7,970 nucleotides of DNA from UBA685 sp002299005. Lineage in GTDB: Bacteria > Pseudomonadota > Alphaproteobacteria > Puniceispirillales > Puniceispirillaceae. Under the pieces are notes generated by a model. It was not told the DNA's origin. It ran no database searches and saw nothing but the letters and a program-made list of their open reading frames with translations. The stretch lies in the NCBI GenBank assembly GCA_963966775.1, contig CAXAAH010000064.1:1-7970 (forward strand), written 5' to 3'. This document shows positions 1 through 6,632 of this stretch, piece by piece (position 1 is the first letter of the stretch; each line of letters opens with the position of its first letter). Made by a program: the position numbers and the translations under genes.

Positions 1-69
1 CCAGCGTTTATGAATGCGCATCATCTAACCGCCCCGTCGCACCAAAAAGGCCTTAACGACCCTCAATGA
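1..69 (+). CDS. Possible 3' end of an upstream gene (22 codons visible)
   Basis: Frame 1 is open from the window edge to a TGA at 67-69 and would encode a C-terminus ending ...KGLNDPQ. Its stop overlaps the helicase start as ATGA, the classic four-base overlap of translationally coupled genes. The helicase has no good Shine-Dalgarno site directly before its ATG, which fits coupling. A competing reading is frame 3, also open from the edge, which stops with TAA at 54-56. The fragment is too short to assign a family, and I do not recognise it. Confidence 0.35.
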   Translation, partial: PAFMNAHHLTAPSHQKGLNDPQ

Positions 70-2948
70 CACTCACCGACTTTTCATCTCTTGGGATTTT
101 ATATCCGCTGATTAATGAGGCTGTCATTATCACAGGCGATGGCGAGATTGCGACTTATTCAAAACAACGCGCGGCGGCTATGGCGCAAAAGACGCCTCTG
201 ATGGTTTGTCATGCGAAATGGACGCAAAGCCGGCTTGGCTTTGAATCTGAAAAGCCTTTTGATGTGATGGAATTATTCGCCTTTGTGCGTCCGGCGCGGT
301 TTTGCCTGCCAACCCCAAGCGGACTTGCCGCCGCCCTTGGTCTGCCAAAACCGGCTAGCGCAGAAGATGAGGCGCTTATCATCGGCAAAGCGGCCCAGCA
401 TTTGCTGGATGAAATAGACGATATGCTTATCCCGCAAAAGCAAATCATCCAAGATTTAGCAGAGATGATGGGCCGGGGCGGCTGGGCGTGGGCAGGCATT
501 ATTCTGCATCAATTGGGCCATGTGCCAGCCATCAATGCGCCGCCAAATCCCAAGGCGGCCACGATATTCAAAAACCTCAGCGATGTGGATGATATGCCCG
601 CACGAGGCGCGCCCGGCATCCAGCCTGTTATGCCAGAGGCCGCACGCCAAGCTTTGACAGACATCCTTGGGCCGACGGCCGAAATACGCGCCAGCCAATC
701 AGATTATGCCGCCGCTCTGTCATCTGTCTTTGCCAGCCCTGATGAGAGTGCCAGCCCGACGATGGTGCTTGCCGAGGCAGGCACAGGCACCGGCAAAACG
801 CTTGGCTATCTTGCCCCTGCCAGCCTATGGGCGCATCAAAATAAGGGCGCGGTATGGGTCTCGACCTATACACGCTCCTTGCAGCATCAAATTGCCGAAG
901 AATTAACGCGCATCTATCCCTCCGCCCATAGCGAGAAAGTGGTGATTCGCAAAGGGCGCGAGAATTATCTCTGCCTGCTGAATTTTGAAGAAGCCCTATC
1001 AGCGATGCCGGGCCAGCCACAAATCGCGCCTGCCTTGGGCCTGATGGCGCGCTGGATTACCGCCAGCCCTGACGGCGATCTGACCGGTGCGAGCTTCCCT
1101 GCGTGGCTGGTTGATCTGGTCGGCCCCAGAGCCACCACCTCTCTCTCAGATAGGCGCGGGGAATGTATCCATTCGGCCTGTAGCCATTATCATAAATGCT
1201 TTGTCGAAAAATCGGTGAGAGGCGCACGCCATGCCGATATTGTGATCGCCAATCATGCGCTTGTGATGATTAATGCCGCGCTTGGCAACTATGCCGACAA
1301 TAATATAGGCGCCCATAATATAGGCACCCATAATATAGGCACCAGGGATAAAAAAGCGCCCCCGTCTGATAGCCCCCAAATGCCCAGCGATCCAAACGCC
1401 CCAAGACGGCTTATTTTTGATGAGGGGCATCATGTCTTTGATGCCGCTGATTCGGCCTTCTCAGCGATTGCCTCGGCGATGGAAGCGGCGGAATTACGGC
1501 GGTGGGTGAGAGGCGCAGAAGATGGCAGGCGCGGCCGTGCAAGAGGCTTGCGCAAACGCCTTGAAGAATTAATCGCTGATCAAGAAGATGGCCTGCAAGC
1601 CCTCGAAGATGCGACAAAGGCGGCCAAATGCCTGCCTGCAGAAGGCTGGCGCAAACGCCTCTCAGAGGCCGCCCCAATGGGTGAGGCAGAAGGCTTTTTC
1701 TTTCAATTACGCCGCGATATCTATCAACGCGCGCCTGATACGACCAGCCTGTTTGATATTCAAATCAGCCTCCACCCCTGCTCAGAGGCATTAGTCATAG
1801 CCGGCGCCAAATTCGCCGCAGCCCTAGAGGCAATGACAACACCTTTGAACACCCTCTCAAAGCTGATTTACAAGATTTTGGATGAGGATAGTGAAGAGCT
1901 TGACCAGACCATGCGCGCGCGCCTTGAAGGGGCGGCAAGAGGCCTTGAGCGCAGGGCCGGCGGGCCGATTGCGGCATGGAAAGCGATGTTGCGCGATCTT
2001 GCCACTGATACGCCCTCGGCCCCGCGCGATCTGTTTGTTGATTGGGCCCAGCTTGATAGGCGTGATGGCGCCGATATTGATGTCGGCTTGCACCGTCATT
2101 TCCTTGATCCCACCGCGCCTTTTGCCCAGCAGGTTTTGCGCTCGGCTGACGGTGTTGCGATAACTTCTGCGACCTTGGCAGATACCACCTTAAAGCCGGC
2201 CACACATGATGATGAGGCGCCTAAATCATCAACACCGGAGCAAATCACTGATTGGCAAAGCGCCAAGACGTTAACAGGCGCTGTGCATCTCTCGCATCCG
2301 GCGCTGATATCACAGCATGCCTCGCCCTTTGATTATCCAAAGGCGACCAAGATTTTTGTGATTAATGATGTGGCGCGTGACAGGCCAACTGCCACAGCCG
2401 GCGCGATGGGGGCCTTCTTCAAAGCCGCAGGTGGCGGGGGGCTTGGTCTGTTTACCGCCATCCAAAGATTACGCGCCGCCCATGCCAGCCTGTTGCCAGA
2501 TTTAGCCGCGGCCGGCCTGCCACTTTATGGCCAGCATGTCGATAGAATGAATCTATCAACCCTTATCCAGCTTTTCCGCGAAGATACCAAAGCCTGTCTT
2601 CTTGGCACAGATGCGGTGCGTGATGGGGTGGATGTGCCGGGCGATGCGTTGCGCGTGATGGTCTATGACAGGGTGCCTTGGCCGCGCCCTGATATTCTGT
2701 TCAAAGCACGTTCAGACCATCATGGGCGCGAGGCGTGGACAGATAGAATCACCCGCCTAAAATTGCGCCAAGCCTTTGGCCGCCTGATTAGGCGCGATAG
2801 TGATAGAGGGGTGTTTGTCATCCTTGATAGCCGCCTGCCGACAAGGCTGACAAATGCCTTTCCCGCAGGGGTAGAGATTGAACGTCTTGGCCTTGCTGAG
2901 GCGGTGGCTAAGACCAAAGATTTCTTCAAAGATCCTGACGCGAACTAA
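66..2948 (+). CDS. DinG/XPD-like iron-sulfur ATP-dependent DNA helicase, 960 aa
   Basis: This is a superfamily 2 helicase of the Rad3/XPD/DinG group, expected to unwind DNA 5'-3' using ATP during repair or when forks meet obstacles in the cytoplasm. Visible motifs in order: Walker A AEAGTGTGKT (residues 236-245); four cysteines placed like the 4Fe-4S ligands of XPD and DinG (C303, C367, C372, C378); an ANH motif (395-397); a DEGH box (452-455) in place of DEAH; SATL (701-704); motif V region GTDAVRDGVDVPG (847-859); and motif VI QAFGRLIRR (902-910). The first 200 or so residues precede the helicase core and include LFAFVRPARFCLPTPSGLA (70-88). I infer that this segment is a degenerate exonuclease-like or family-specific domain, as in alphaproteobacterial relatives. 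A low-complexity insert (residues about 407-446) lies between the ANH motif and the DEGH box. The start at 66 is chosen for the ATGA overlap with an upstream frame. It is not clearly orthologous to E. coli DinG or YoaA, so no symbol is given. Confidence 0.93.
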   Translation: MTLTDFSSLGILYPLINEAVIITGDGEIATYSKQRAAAMAQKTPLMVCHAKWTQSRLGFESEKPFDVMELFAFVRPARFCLPTPSGLAAALGLPKPASAEDEALIIGKAAQHLLDEIDDMLIPQKQIIQDLAEMMGRGGWAWAGIILHQLGHVPAINAPPNPKAATIFKNLSDVDDMPARGAPGIQPVMPEAARQALTDILGPTAEIRASQSDYAAALSSVFASPDESASPTMVLAEAGTGTGKTLGYLAPASLWAHQNKGAVWVSTYTRSLQHQIAEELTRIYPSAHSEKVVIRKGRENYLCLLNFEEALSAMPGQPQIAPALGLMARWITASPDGDLTGASFPAWLVDLVGPRATTSLSDRRGECIHSACSHYHKCFVEKSVRGARHADIVIANHALVMINAALGNYADNNIGAHNIGTHNIGTRDKKAPPSDSPQMPSDPNAPRRLIFDEGHHVFDAADSAFSAIASAMEAAELRRWVRGAEDGRRGRARGLRKRLEELIADQEDGLQALEDATKAAKCLPAEGWRKRLSEAAPMGEAEGFFFQLRRDIYQRAPDTTSLFDIQISLHPCSEALVIAGAKFAAALEAMTTPLNTLSKLIYKILDEDSEELDQTMRARLEGAARGLERRAGGPIAAWKAMLRDLATDTPSAPRDLFVDWAQLDRRDGADIDVGLHRHFLDPTAPFAQQVLRSADGVAITSATLADTTLKPATHDDEAPKSSTPEQITDWQSAKTLTGAVHLSHPALISQHASPFDYPKATKIFVINDVARDRPTATAGAMGAFFKAAGGGGLGLFTAIQRLRAAHASLLPDLAAAGLPLYGQHVDRMNLSTLIQLFREDTKACLLGTDAVRDGVDVPGDALRVMVYDRVPWPRPDILFKARSDHHGREAWTDRITRLKLRQAFGRLIRRDSDRGVFVILDSRLPTRLTNAFPAGVEIERLGLAEAVAKTKDFFKDPDAN
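1299..1343 (+). repeat. Three in-frame 15-base tandem repeats inside the helicase gene
   Basis: Three consecutive 15-base units at 1299-1313, 1314-1328 and 1329-1343 follow the pattern CATAATATAGGCACC. Unit 1 differs at its first codon (AAT) and at GCC in place of ACC. They encode NNIGA, HNIGT and HNIGT (residues 412-426). Because the unit is a multiple of three, changes in copy number keep the frame. The repeat sits in a hydrophilic linker between the ANH motif and the DEGH box, so it probably lies on a surface loop. Confidence 0.9.
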
Positions 2949-2971
2949 CACAGCCATAAAAACCTATCCCA

Positions 2972-3008
2972 TAAAAAAACGGCTCTTGCATAAACAAGAG
3001 CCGCTTTT
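2972..3008. terminator. Bidirectional Rho-independent terminator between the helicase gene and groEL
   Basis: A perfect nine-base inverted repeat, CGGCTCTTG (2980-2988) and CAAGAGCCG (2995-3003), encloses a six-base loop. Read on the minus strand it is followed by seven T residues (complement of 2973-2979), which makes a strong terminator about 35 bases past the groEL stop. Read on the plus strand the tail is CTTTTCATTT, weaker but usable for the helicase transcript, whose stop lies about 30 bases before it. A shared terminator is expected between convergent genes. No gene is seen in 2949-3037. Confidence 0.88.
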
Positions 3009-3037
3009 CATTTCTGCGCAAAATAGGTTGCGGGAGC

Positions 3038-4687
3038 TTAGAAGCCCATGCCACCCATACCGCCCATGCCGCCCATATCAGGGGCTGCTGGGGCTGCTGC
3101 TTTTGGGTCGTCCAAATCACCAACCATTGCTTCGGTTGTGATAAGCAGACCTGCCACAGATGCGGCGTTCTGTAGTGATGAGCGCACAACCTTTGTTGGG
3201 TCAATCACACCAGCTTTGATGAGGTCTGTGAACTCACCTGACTGGGCGTTATAACCAACAGTGGCGTCTGTGCCTTCCATCAATTTACCAACGATAACGG
3301 CGCCATCTGCACCCGCATTATTGGCAATCTGACGCGCTGGTGCTTGCATTGCGCGGCGCACGATGTTCACGCCAACTTCCTGATCATTATTCTCAGGCTT
3401 CACACCTTCTAGAGACGCGATTGCTTTTACCAAGGCAACACCGCCGCCAGCGACGATACCTTCTTGCACAGCGGCTCTTGTTGCGTGCATCGCATCATCA
3501 ACGCGGTCTTTGCGTTCTTTCACTTCAAGCTCGGTTGCACCGCCAACGCGGATAACAGCCACACCACCAGCAAGCTTTGCTAGACGCTCTTGCAACTTCT
3601 CGCGGTCATAATCTGAAGATGTTTCTTCAGCCTGCGCACGGATTTGGTTACAACGCGCATCAATGTCAGCCTTTTCACCAGAGCCATCAACGATGGTTGT
3701 CTCTTCTTTGGTGATTTCAACACGCTTGGCAGAGCCGAGCATATCCAAAGTCACTTGATCAAGCTTGATACCAACTTCTTCAGAGATCACTGTGCCATTT
3801 GTTAGGATAGCGATATCTTCGAGCATAGCTTTACGGCGGTCACCAAAACCAGGTGCCTTAACAGCCGCGACTTTCAAGCCAGCGCGCAAGCGGTTCACAA
3901 CCAAAGTTGCCAATGCTTCGCCTTCAATATCTTCTGCAATAATCAAAAGCGGGCGACCTGACTGCACAACCTTTTCCAAGATTGGCAGCATGTCTTGCAA
4001 GTTTGACAGCTTCTTTTCATGCAACAAGATGAACGGCTCTTCCAATGTCGCTTTCATCTTCTCGCCGTCTGTGACGAAATAAGGTGAAAGATAACCACGG
4101 TCGAACTGCATACCTTCAACAACGTCTAGCTCAGTCTCGAGGCTTTTGGCTTCTTCAACTGTGATAACGCCTTCATTGCCAACGCGTTCCATAGCTTCTG
4201 CGATCATCTTGCCGATCTCAGCTTCGCCATTGGCAGAGATTGTGCCAACCTGTGCAACTTCATCAGATGTTGTGATTTTCTTTGACTGTGTTTCCAATGA
4301 TGTCACCACAGCGTCAACAGCCATATCGATGCCGCGCTTCAGGTCCATTGGGTTCATGCCAGCGGCCACAGCCTTTGAGCCTTCTTGCGCAATTGCTTGT
4401 GCCAAGACAGTCGCAGATGTTGTGCCGTCACCAGCTGTGTCGTTGGCTTTTGATGCCACTTCACGAACCATCTGTGCGCCCATATTCTGGAACTTATCTT
4501 TAAGCTCGATATCTTTTGCAACTGTCACGCCATCCTTTGTGATGCGTGGTGCGCCAAATGATTTTTCAAGCACAACGTTACGACCCTTAGGGCCAAGCGT
4601 TACTTTTACAGCATTGGCTAGGATATCAACGCCTTCAAGCATTCTTGCGCGGGCGTCTGAGCCAAATTTTACGTCTTTAGGAGCCAT
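3038..4687 (-). CDS. groEL: Chaperonin GroEL (60 kDa, Hsp60), 549 aa
   Basis: GroEL forms the double seven-membered ring that encloses unfolded proteins in the cytosol and refolds them with ATP and the GroES lid. The whole length matches the family, which is normally close to 548 residues. Nucleotide-site residues fall at the canonical numbers: D52 in KDGVTVAKD, D87 in AGDGTTSATV, and D398 in VDDAMHATRAAVQEG, followed by GGGVAL (414-419). The C-terminus is the usual Gly-Met tail (GGMGGMGGMGF), which lines the cavity floor. The start is ATG at 4687, preceded on the minus strand by AGGGAAG about seven bases upstream. It lies 53 bases downstream of groES with no terminator between them, so the two are surely cotranscribed. 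There is one cysteine (C346). Its codon choice is smoother and less CpG-rich than that of the helicase, as expected for a highly expressed gene. I see no frameshift or truncation. Confidence 0.99.
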   Translation of the reverse strand: MAPKDVKFGSDARARMLEGVDILANAVKVTLGPKGRNVVLEKSFGAPRITKDGVTVAKDIELKDKFQNMGAQMVREVASKANDTAGDGTTSATVLAQAIAQEGSKAVAAGMNPMDLKRGIDMAVDAVVTSLETQSKKITTSDEVAQVGTISANGEAEIGKMIAEAMERVGNEGVITVEEAKSLETELDVVEGMQFDRGYLSPYFVTDGEKMKATLEEPFILLHEKKLSNLQDMLPILEKVVQSGRPLLIIAEDIEGEALATLVVNRLRAGLKVAAVKAPGFGDRRKAMLEDIAILTNGTVISEEVGIKLDQVTLDMLGSAKRVEITKEETTIVDGSGEKADIDARCNQIRAQAEETSSDYDREKLQERLAKLAGGVAVIRVGGATELEVKERKDRVDDAMHATRAAVQEGIVAGGGVALVKAIASLEGVKPENNDQEVGVNIVRRAMQAPARQIANNAGADGAVIVGKLMEGTDATVGYNAQSGEFTDLIKAGVIDPTKVVRSSLQNAASVAGLLITTEAMVGDLDDPKAAAPAAPDMGGMGGMGGMGF

Positions 4688-4740
4688 TTTAAACTTCCCT
4701 TTTTTTCTTAAATGTAATCGGTTGATTTACGGTGAATGAA

Positions 4741-5028
4741 TTAGCCAATAATGCCCATGATATCTGATTCTTTCATGATCAGATAATCAGCACCATCTAG
4801 CTTAACTTCTGTGCCTGACCATTTGCCAAATAGCACTGTATCGCCTTTTGAGACGTCAAGCGCATGCACTTTGCCTTGCTCATCACGCATGCCTGAGCCG
4901 ACAGCGATCACTGTGCCCTGCATTGGCTTTTCTTTTGCTGTATCAGGGATGATGATACCGCCAGCTGTTTTTTCTTCTGATTCTGTACGTTGTACAACAA
5001 CGCGGTCGTGAAGCGGTCTAAATTCCAT
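4741..5028 (-). CDS. groES: Co-chaperonin GroES (10 kDa, Hsp10), 95 aa
   Basis: GroES is the seven-subunit lid that caps the GroEL ring during folding. The protein has the usual length (about 95-97 residues) and start MEFRPLHDRVVVQR. The mobile loop that binds GroEL is EKTAGGIIIPD (residues 19-29), with the III hydrophobic contact. The segment PMQGTVIAVGSG and the ending YLIMKESDIMGII are also standard. The ATG at 5028 is preceded on the minus strand by GGAGA (5040-5036) with a seven-base spacer, a good ribosome binding site. It is the first gene of the groES-groEL operon and is transcribed away from ctaA. No CIRCE element (TTAGCACTC-N9-GAGTGCTAA) is present upstream, so HrcA control through that site is not supported. 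See the promoter and palindrome entries for other control signals. Confidence 0.99.
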   Translation of the reverse strand: MEFRPLHDRVVVQRTESEEKTAGGIIIPDTAKEKPMQGTVIAVGSGMRDEQGKVHALDVSKGDTVLFGKWSGTEVKLDGADYLIMKESDIMGIIG

Positions 5029-5059
5029 ACTTCAATCTCCATTCAAGCTCGACAATTAA

Positions 5060-5079
5060 ATGAGGCCAAATGACCTCAT
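5060..5079. promoter_or_regulatory. 20-base near-perfect palindrome just upstream of groES, candidate operator or leader hairpin
   Basis: On the plus strand the arms are ATGAGGCCA (5060-5068) and TGACCTCAT (5071-5079), separated by AA. They pair at eight of nine positions, and the odd pair becomes a G-U wobble in the groES transcript. The centre is about 41 bases upstream of the groES ATG. It could be a repressor site or a hairpin in the 5' leader. It does not match CIRCE. A role in regulation is inferred only from position and symmetry. Confidence 0.5.
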
Positions 5080-5200
5080 GTGAAATACATAGATTTAAAC
5101 CTTGGCAGTTTTGGCGCGATAGTGACGCAAATAATGCGCGGGCAAATACTGCCCTTGAACTATGCATACCAGCCCTCCCTCGGCCTTTTACATGTAAGGT

Positions 5201-5229
5201 AGGTGGGCATTTAGGCGAATAGAGTCAAG
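5201..5229 (-). promoter_or_regulatory. Candidate sigma-32 (RpoH)-like promoter of groES-groEL
   Basis: On the minus strand, CTTG (5229-5226) is followed after 18 bases by CCCACCT (5207-5201). From memory, the alphaproteobacterial RpoH promoter is CTTG, 17-18 bases, then a CYTATNT-like -10 box. The -35 half is exact and the -10 half agrees at five of seven positions. Directly upstream (about 5237-5260) lies a run of A and T tracts that could act as an UP element. This start would give a 5' leader of about 165 bases containing the near-palindrome at 5060-5079. The call is tentative. Confidence 0.35.
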
Positions 5230-5331
5230 GTATGGTAAATAAAAAATCAGTTTTTTTTATCTTTTTATGCAAATCATGCGCCCTTTTGACAAAATCGGCC
5301 CCCAAAATCAGGCGCGCCCTCCTTGCGATGT

Positions 5332-5374
5332 CCCCCTGTGACGCTCCCCCCTGCGACGCCCCCCCTGCGACGCT
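5332..5374. repeat. C-rich 14-15-base tandem repeat, three copies
   Basis: Three adjacent units occur at 5332-5345, 5346-5359 and 5360-5374, each a C run followed by CTGYGACGC. Unit 1 has CTGTGACGC; units 2 and 3 have CTGCGACGC. A degenerate fourth copy (CCTTGCGATG) precedes them at 5321-5330. The strand asymmetry is extreme: nearly all C on the plus strand before each GACGC. The array sits about 105 bases before the ctaA start and encodes nothing evident. Confidence 0.8.
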
Positions 5375-5397
5375 ATGACTATTTTTTTTAACGGCGA

Positions 5398-5423
5398 ATA
5401 ATGCTAGAGCTAGCGGGCATTAT
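5398..5423. promoter_or_regulatory. Inverted repeat in the ctaA leader, candidate operator or hairpin
   Basis: The seven-base arms ATAATGC (5398-5404) and GCATTAT (5417-5423) match perfectly across a 12-base spacer. The spacer region holds a second, nested dyad, GCTAG-AG-CTAGC (5403-5414). The element lies about 55 bases before the ctaA start, inside the likely promoter or leader. The function is unknown, and no regulator family is recognisable from the motif. Confidence 0.4.
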
Positions 5424-5466
5424 CACAGATGCGCTTTGGCTTTGTTGCTTTTGCGCTTTTGACTAC

Positions 5467-5473
5467 AGAGAGA
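5467..5473 (+). promoter_or_regulatory. Ribosome binding site that favours the ATG at 5480 for ctaA
   Basis: The purine run AGAGAGA ends six bases before the ATG at 5480. The in-frame GTG at 5477 would be only three bases from this run, which is too close, so ATG at 5480 is the better start. Confidence 0.5.
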
Positions 5474-5479
5474 TGAGTG

Positions 5480-6478
5480 ATGACTGATACCAATAGACCG
5501 ATTGCTATCTGGCTTTTCATCATGGCGGTCCTTGTCGCCTTGATGGTTGTTATTGGCGGCGTGACGCGCCTGACAGGCTCAGGTTTATCGATGGTTGAAT
5601 GGCGCCCGTTAATCGGCACATTGCCGCCGCTTACCAGCGCAGAATGGATGCGCGTCTTTACCTTGTATCAGGCCTCACCTGAATATAATGACATTAATTA
5701 CGGGATGAGTTTGGCTGAATTTAAGCTGATCTTTTTCTGGGAATATTTCCACCGCCTATGGGGCCGCCTGCTTGGCCTCGCTTTTGGCTTGCCGCTGATT
5801 TATTTTGCCGTGCGCAAGATGATCCCATCTGGCTATCATACGCCTCTTATCGTGCTGTTAATCTTGGGCGGCATGCAGGGCGTGATTGGCTGGTGGATGG
5901 TCAAATCAGGCCTTGTCGCCGACCCAACTGTCTCACAATATCGCCTTGCGACGCATCTTAGCATGGCCTTATTCATCTATGGCTTTTTGCTTTGGACAGG
6001 TTTTAATCTTGCCTATGGCAAGGCGGCGCGTCCTTCTGGCCATTTGATGGGCGTTGTCTTTATCGTCAGCGTGACCATCATCGCCGGCGCGTTTGTCGCT
6101 GGCATGGATGCGGGGCTGTTATATAATGAATACCCGCTGATGGGTGAGGGCTTGGTGCCAATTGAATATGGCGAAGAAGGTCTGATTGACGCTTTTGAGA
6201 ACCCTGCCTCGGCACAATTCCATCATCGCTGGATAGCTGTTTTAGCCGTGATAGGCGTTCTGACAATTTGGCGCCGGGCGCATAAGATATCAGCTCTTCG
6301 CACAAGAGGCATGACGGTCGGCCTAATCGTTCTAGGCCAGTTCACGCTTGGCATCATCACATTGTTGAATGGCGTGCCAGTATGGATGGGTGCCGCCCAC
6401 CAGCTAGGCGCCGTCCTCCTTCTAGGCGCCACCCTATGGTGCGCCCATGGCCTAAGCCTGCAAAGAGCCGCCAAATAG
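5480..6478 (+). CDS. ctaA: Heme A synthase, COX15/CtaA family, about 332 aa
   Basis: This membrane enzyme oxidises the C8 methyl group of heme O to the formyl group of heme A, the cofactor of aa3-type cytochrome c oxidase. Counting from a GTG at 5477 (one residue more than the ATG start preferred here), the family motifs are GGVTRLTGSGLSMVEWRP (27-44), WEYFHRLWGR (88-97), GGMQGVIGWWMVKSGL (131-146), RLATHLSMA (156-164), FHHRW (248-252) and AHQLGA (307-312). The likely heme-ligand histidines are H92, H160, H250 and H308, with E89 beside the first. About eight membrane segments are visible, in two four-helix halves. The first periplasmic loop has no cysteine pair, unlike Bacillus CtaA, and fits the alphaproteobacterial/mitochondrial type; the only cysteine is C322. 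The heme O synthase gene (ctaB) and oxidase subunit genes are not in this window, so it stands alone. It is transcribed divergently from groES-groEL and ends at a strong terminator. Confidence 0.97.
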   Translation: MTDTNRPIAIWLFIMAVLVALMVVIGGVTRLTGSGLSMVEWRPLIGTLPPLTSAEWMRVFTLYQASPEYNDINYGMSLAEFKLIFFWEYFHRLWGRLLGLAFGLPLIYFAVRKMIPSGYHTPLIVLLILGGMQGVIGWWMVKSGLVADPTVSQYRLATHLSMALFIYGFLLWTGFNLAYGKAARPSGHLMGVVFIVSVTIIAGAFVAGMDAGLLYNEYPLMGEGLVPIEYGEEGLIDAFENPASAQFHHRWIAVLAVIGVLTIWRRAHKISALRTRGMTVGLIVLGQFTLGIITLLNGVPVWMGAAHQLGAVLLLGATLWCAHGLSLQRAAK

Positions 6479-6506
6479 CAAACAGCTAGATAAACACCAG
6501 ACAAAT

Positions 6507-6529
6507 AGGCGCCTAACAGCGCCTTTTTT
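6507..6529 (+). terminator. Rho-independent terminator of ctaA
   Basis: The stem AGGCGC (6507-6512) and GCGCCT (6519-6524) encloses the loop CTAACA and runs into six T residues (6524-6529). It starts 29 bases after the ctaA stop. Its 3' arm and T tract form the first unit of the tandem repeat that follows. Confidence 0.85.
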
Positions 6530-6573
6530 CATTGCCTCTTTTCAGTGCCTTTTTTCAGTGCCTCTTTTCAGTG
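6518..6573 (+). repeat. 13-base tandem repeat derived from the terminator tail, 4.3 copies
   Basis: The units are AGCGCCTTTTTTC (6518-6530), ATTGCCTCTTTTC (6531-6543), AGTGCCTTTTTTC (6544-6556) and AGTGCCTCTTTTC (6557-6569), followed by a partial AGTG (6570-6573). Unit 1 is the 3' stem arm plus U tract of the ctaA terminator. The array therefore looks like repeated duplication of the terminator tail, giving several T-rich tracts in a row. Confidence 0.9.
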
Positions 6574-6574
6574 A

Positions 6575-6604
6575 TTGAAAGAAATCATTAATCCTTCTTA
6601 TGCT
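6575..6604 (+). promoter_or_regulatory. Candidate sigma-70 promoter for the nuclease-like gene
   Basis: TTGAAA (6575-6580) and TATGCT (6599-6604) are separated by 18 bases, matching the -35 and -10 consensus at five and four of six positions. Transcription would begin near 6611, giving a leader of about 22 bases before the ATG at 6633. The in-frame ATG at 6600 lies inside the -10 box and would not be transcribed from here. Confidence 0.4.
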
Positions 6605-6620
6605 GTTTGAACAACAATAT

Positions 6621-6628
6621 GGGGGGGA
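6621..6628 (+). promoter_or_regulatory. G7 tract acting as the likely ribosome binding site, decides the start at 6633
   Basis: Seven G residues followed by A lie four bases before the ATG at 6633. This can pair with the CCUCC end of 16S rRNA, although it is not a classic AGGAGG. The ATG at 6600 has no purine-rich site upstream. Confidence 0.45.
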
Positions 6629-6632
6629 TCTT

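Larger units (their letters stand above)
5029..5476. other. Divergent intergenic region between groES and ctaA
   Basis: About 450 bases without a convincing gene. Besides the promoter, palindrome, C-rich repeat and inverted repeat listed separately, it has a small inverted repeat GGGCA-N5-TGCCC (5140-5154), a ten-base palindrome TTACATGTAA (5188-5197), and an A/T-only inverted repeat with eight-base arms (5239-5246 and 5253-5260). A perfect TTGACA lies on the plus strand at 5286-5291, but nothing like a -10 follows at 16-18 bases, so I could not assign a ctaA promoter. A 15-codon frame (5429-5476) abuts the ctaA start region but has no ribosome binding site. Confidence 0.6.

Noticed and set aside
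2541..2557. Inverted repeat GATAGA-N5-TCTATC in the helicase gene
   Set aside because: Six-base arms inside a coding region are expected by chance in a window of this size.
4146..4739. Plus-strand 197-codon open frame opposite groEL
   Set aside because: It is the antisense shadow of a complete and highly conserved groEL and has no ribosome binding site or recognisable protein features.
5121..5138. Dyad-like TGACGCAA / TAATGCG stretch upstream of groES
   Set aside because: Arms match at only a few positions when aligned base by base.
5029..5240. CIRCE element upstream of groES
   Set aside because: I searched by eye on both strands for TTAGCACTC and GAGTGCTAA and found neither half.
5286..5314. 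sigma-70 promoter from a perfect TTGACA on the plus strand
   Set aside because: The bases 16-18 positions downstream are GC-rich (around CAGGCG) and bear no resemblance to a -10 box.
6405..6515. TAGGCGCC occurring three times (6405, 6423, 6506)
   Set aside because: Two copies encode the LGA repeats of the ctaA C-terminus and the third is part of the terminator stem; spacing is irregular, so chance and codon use explain it.
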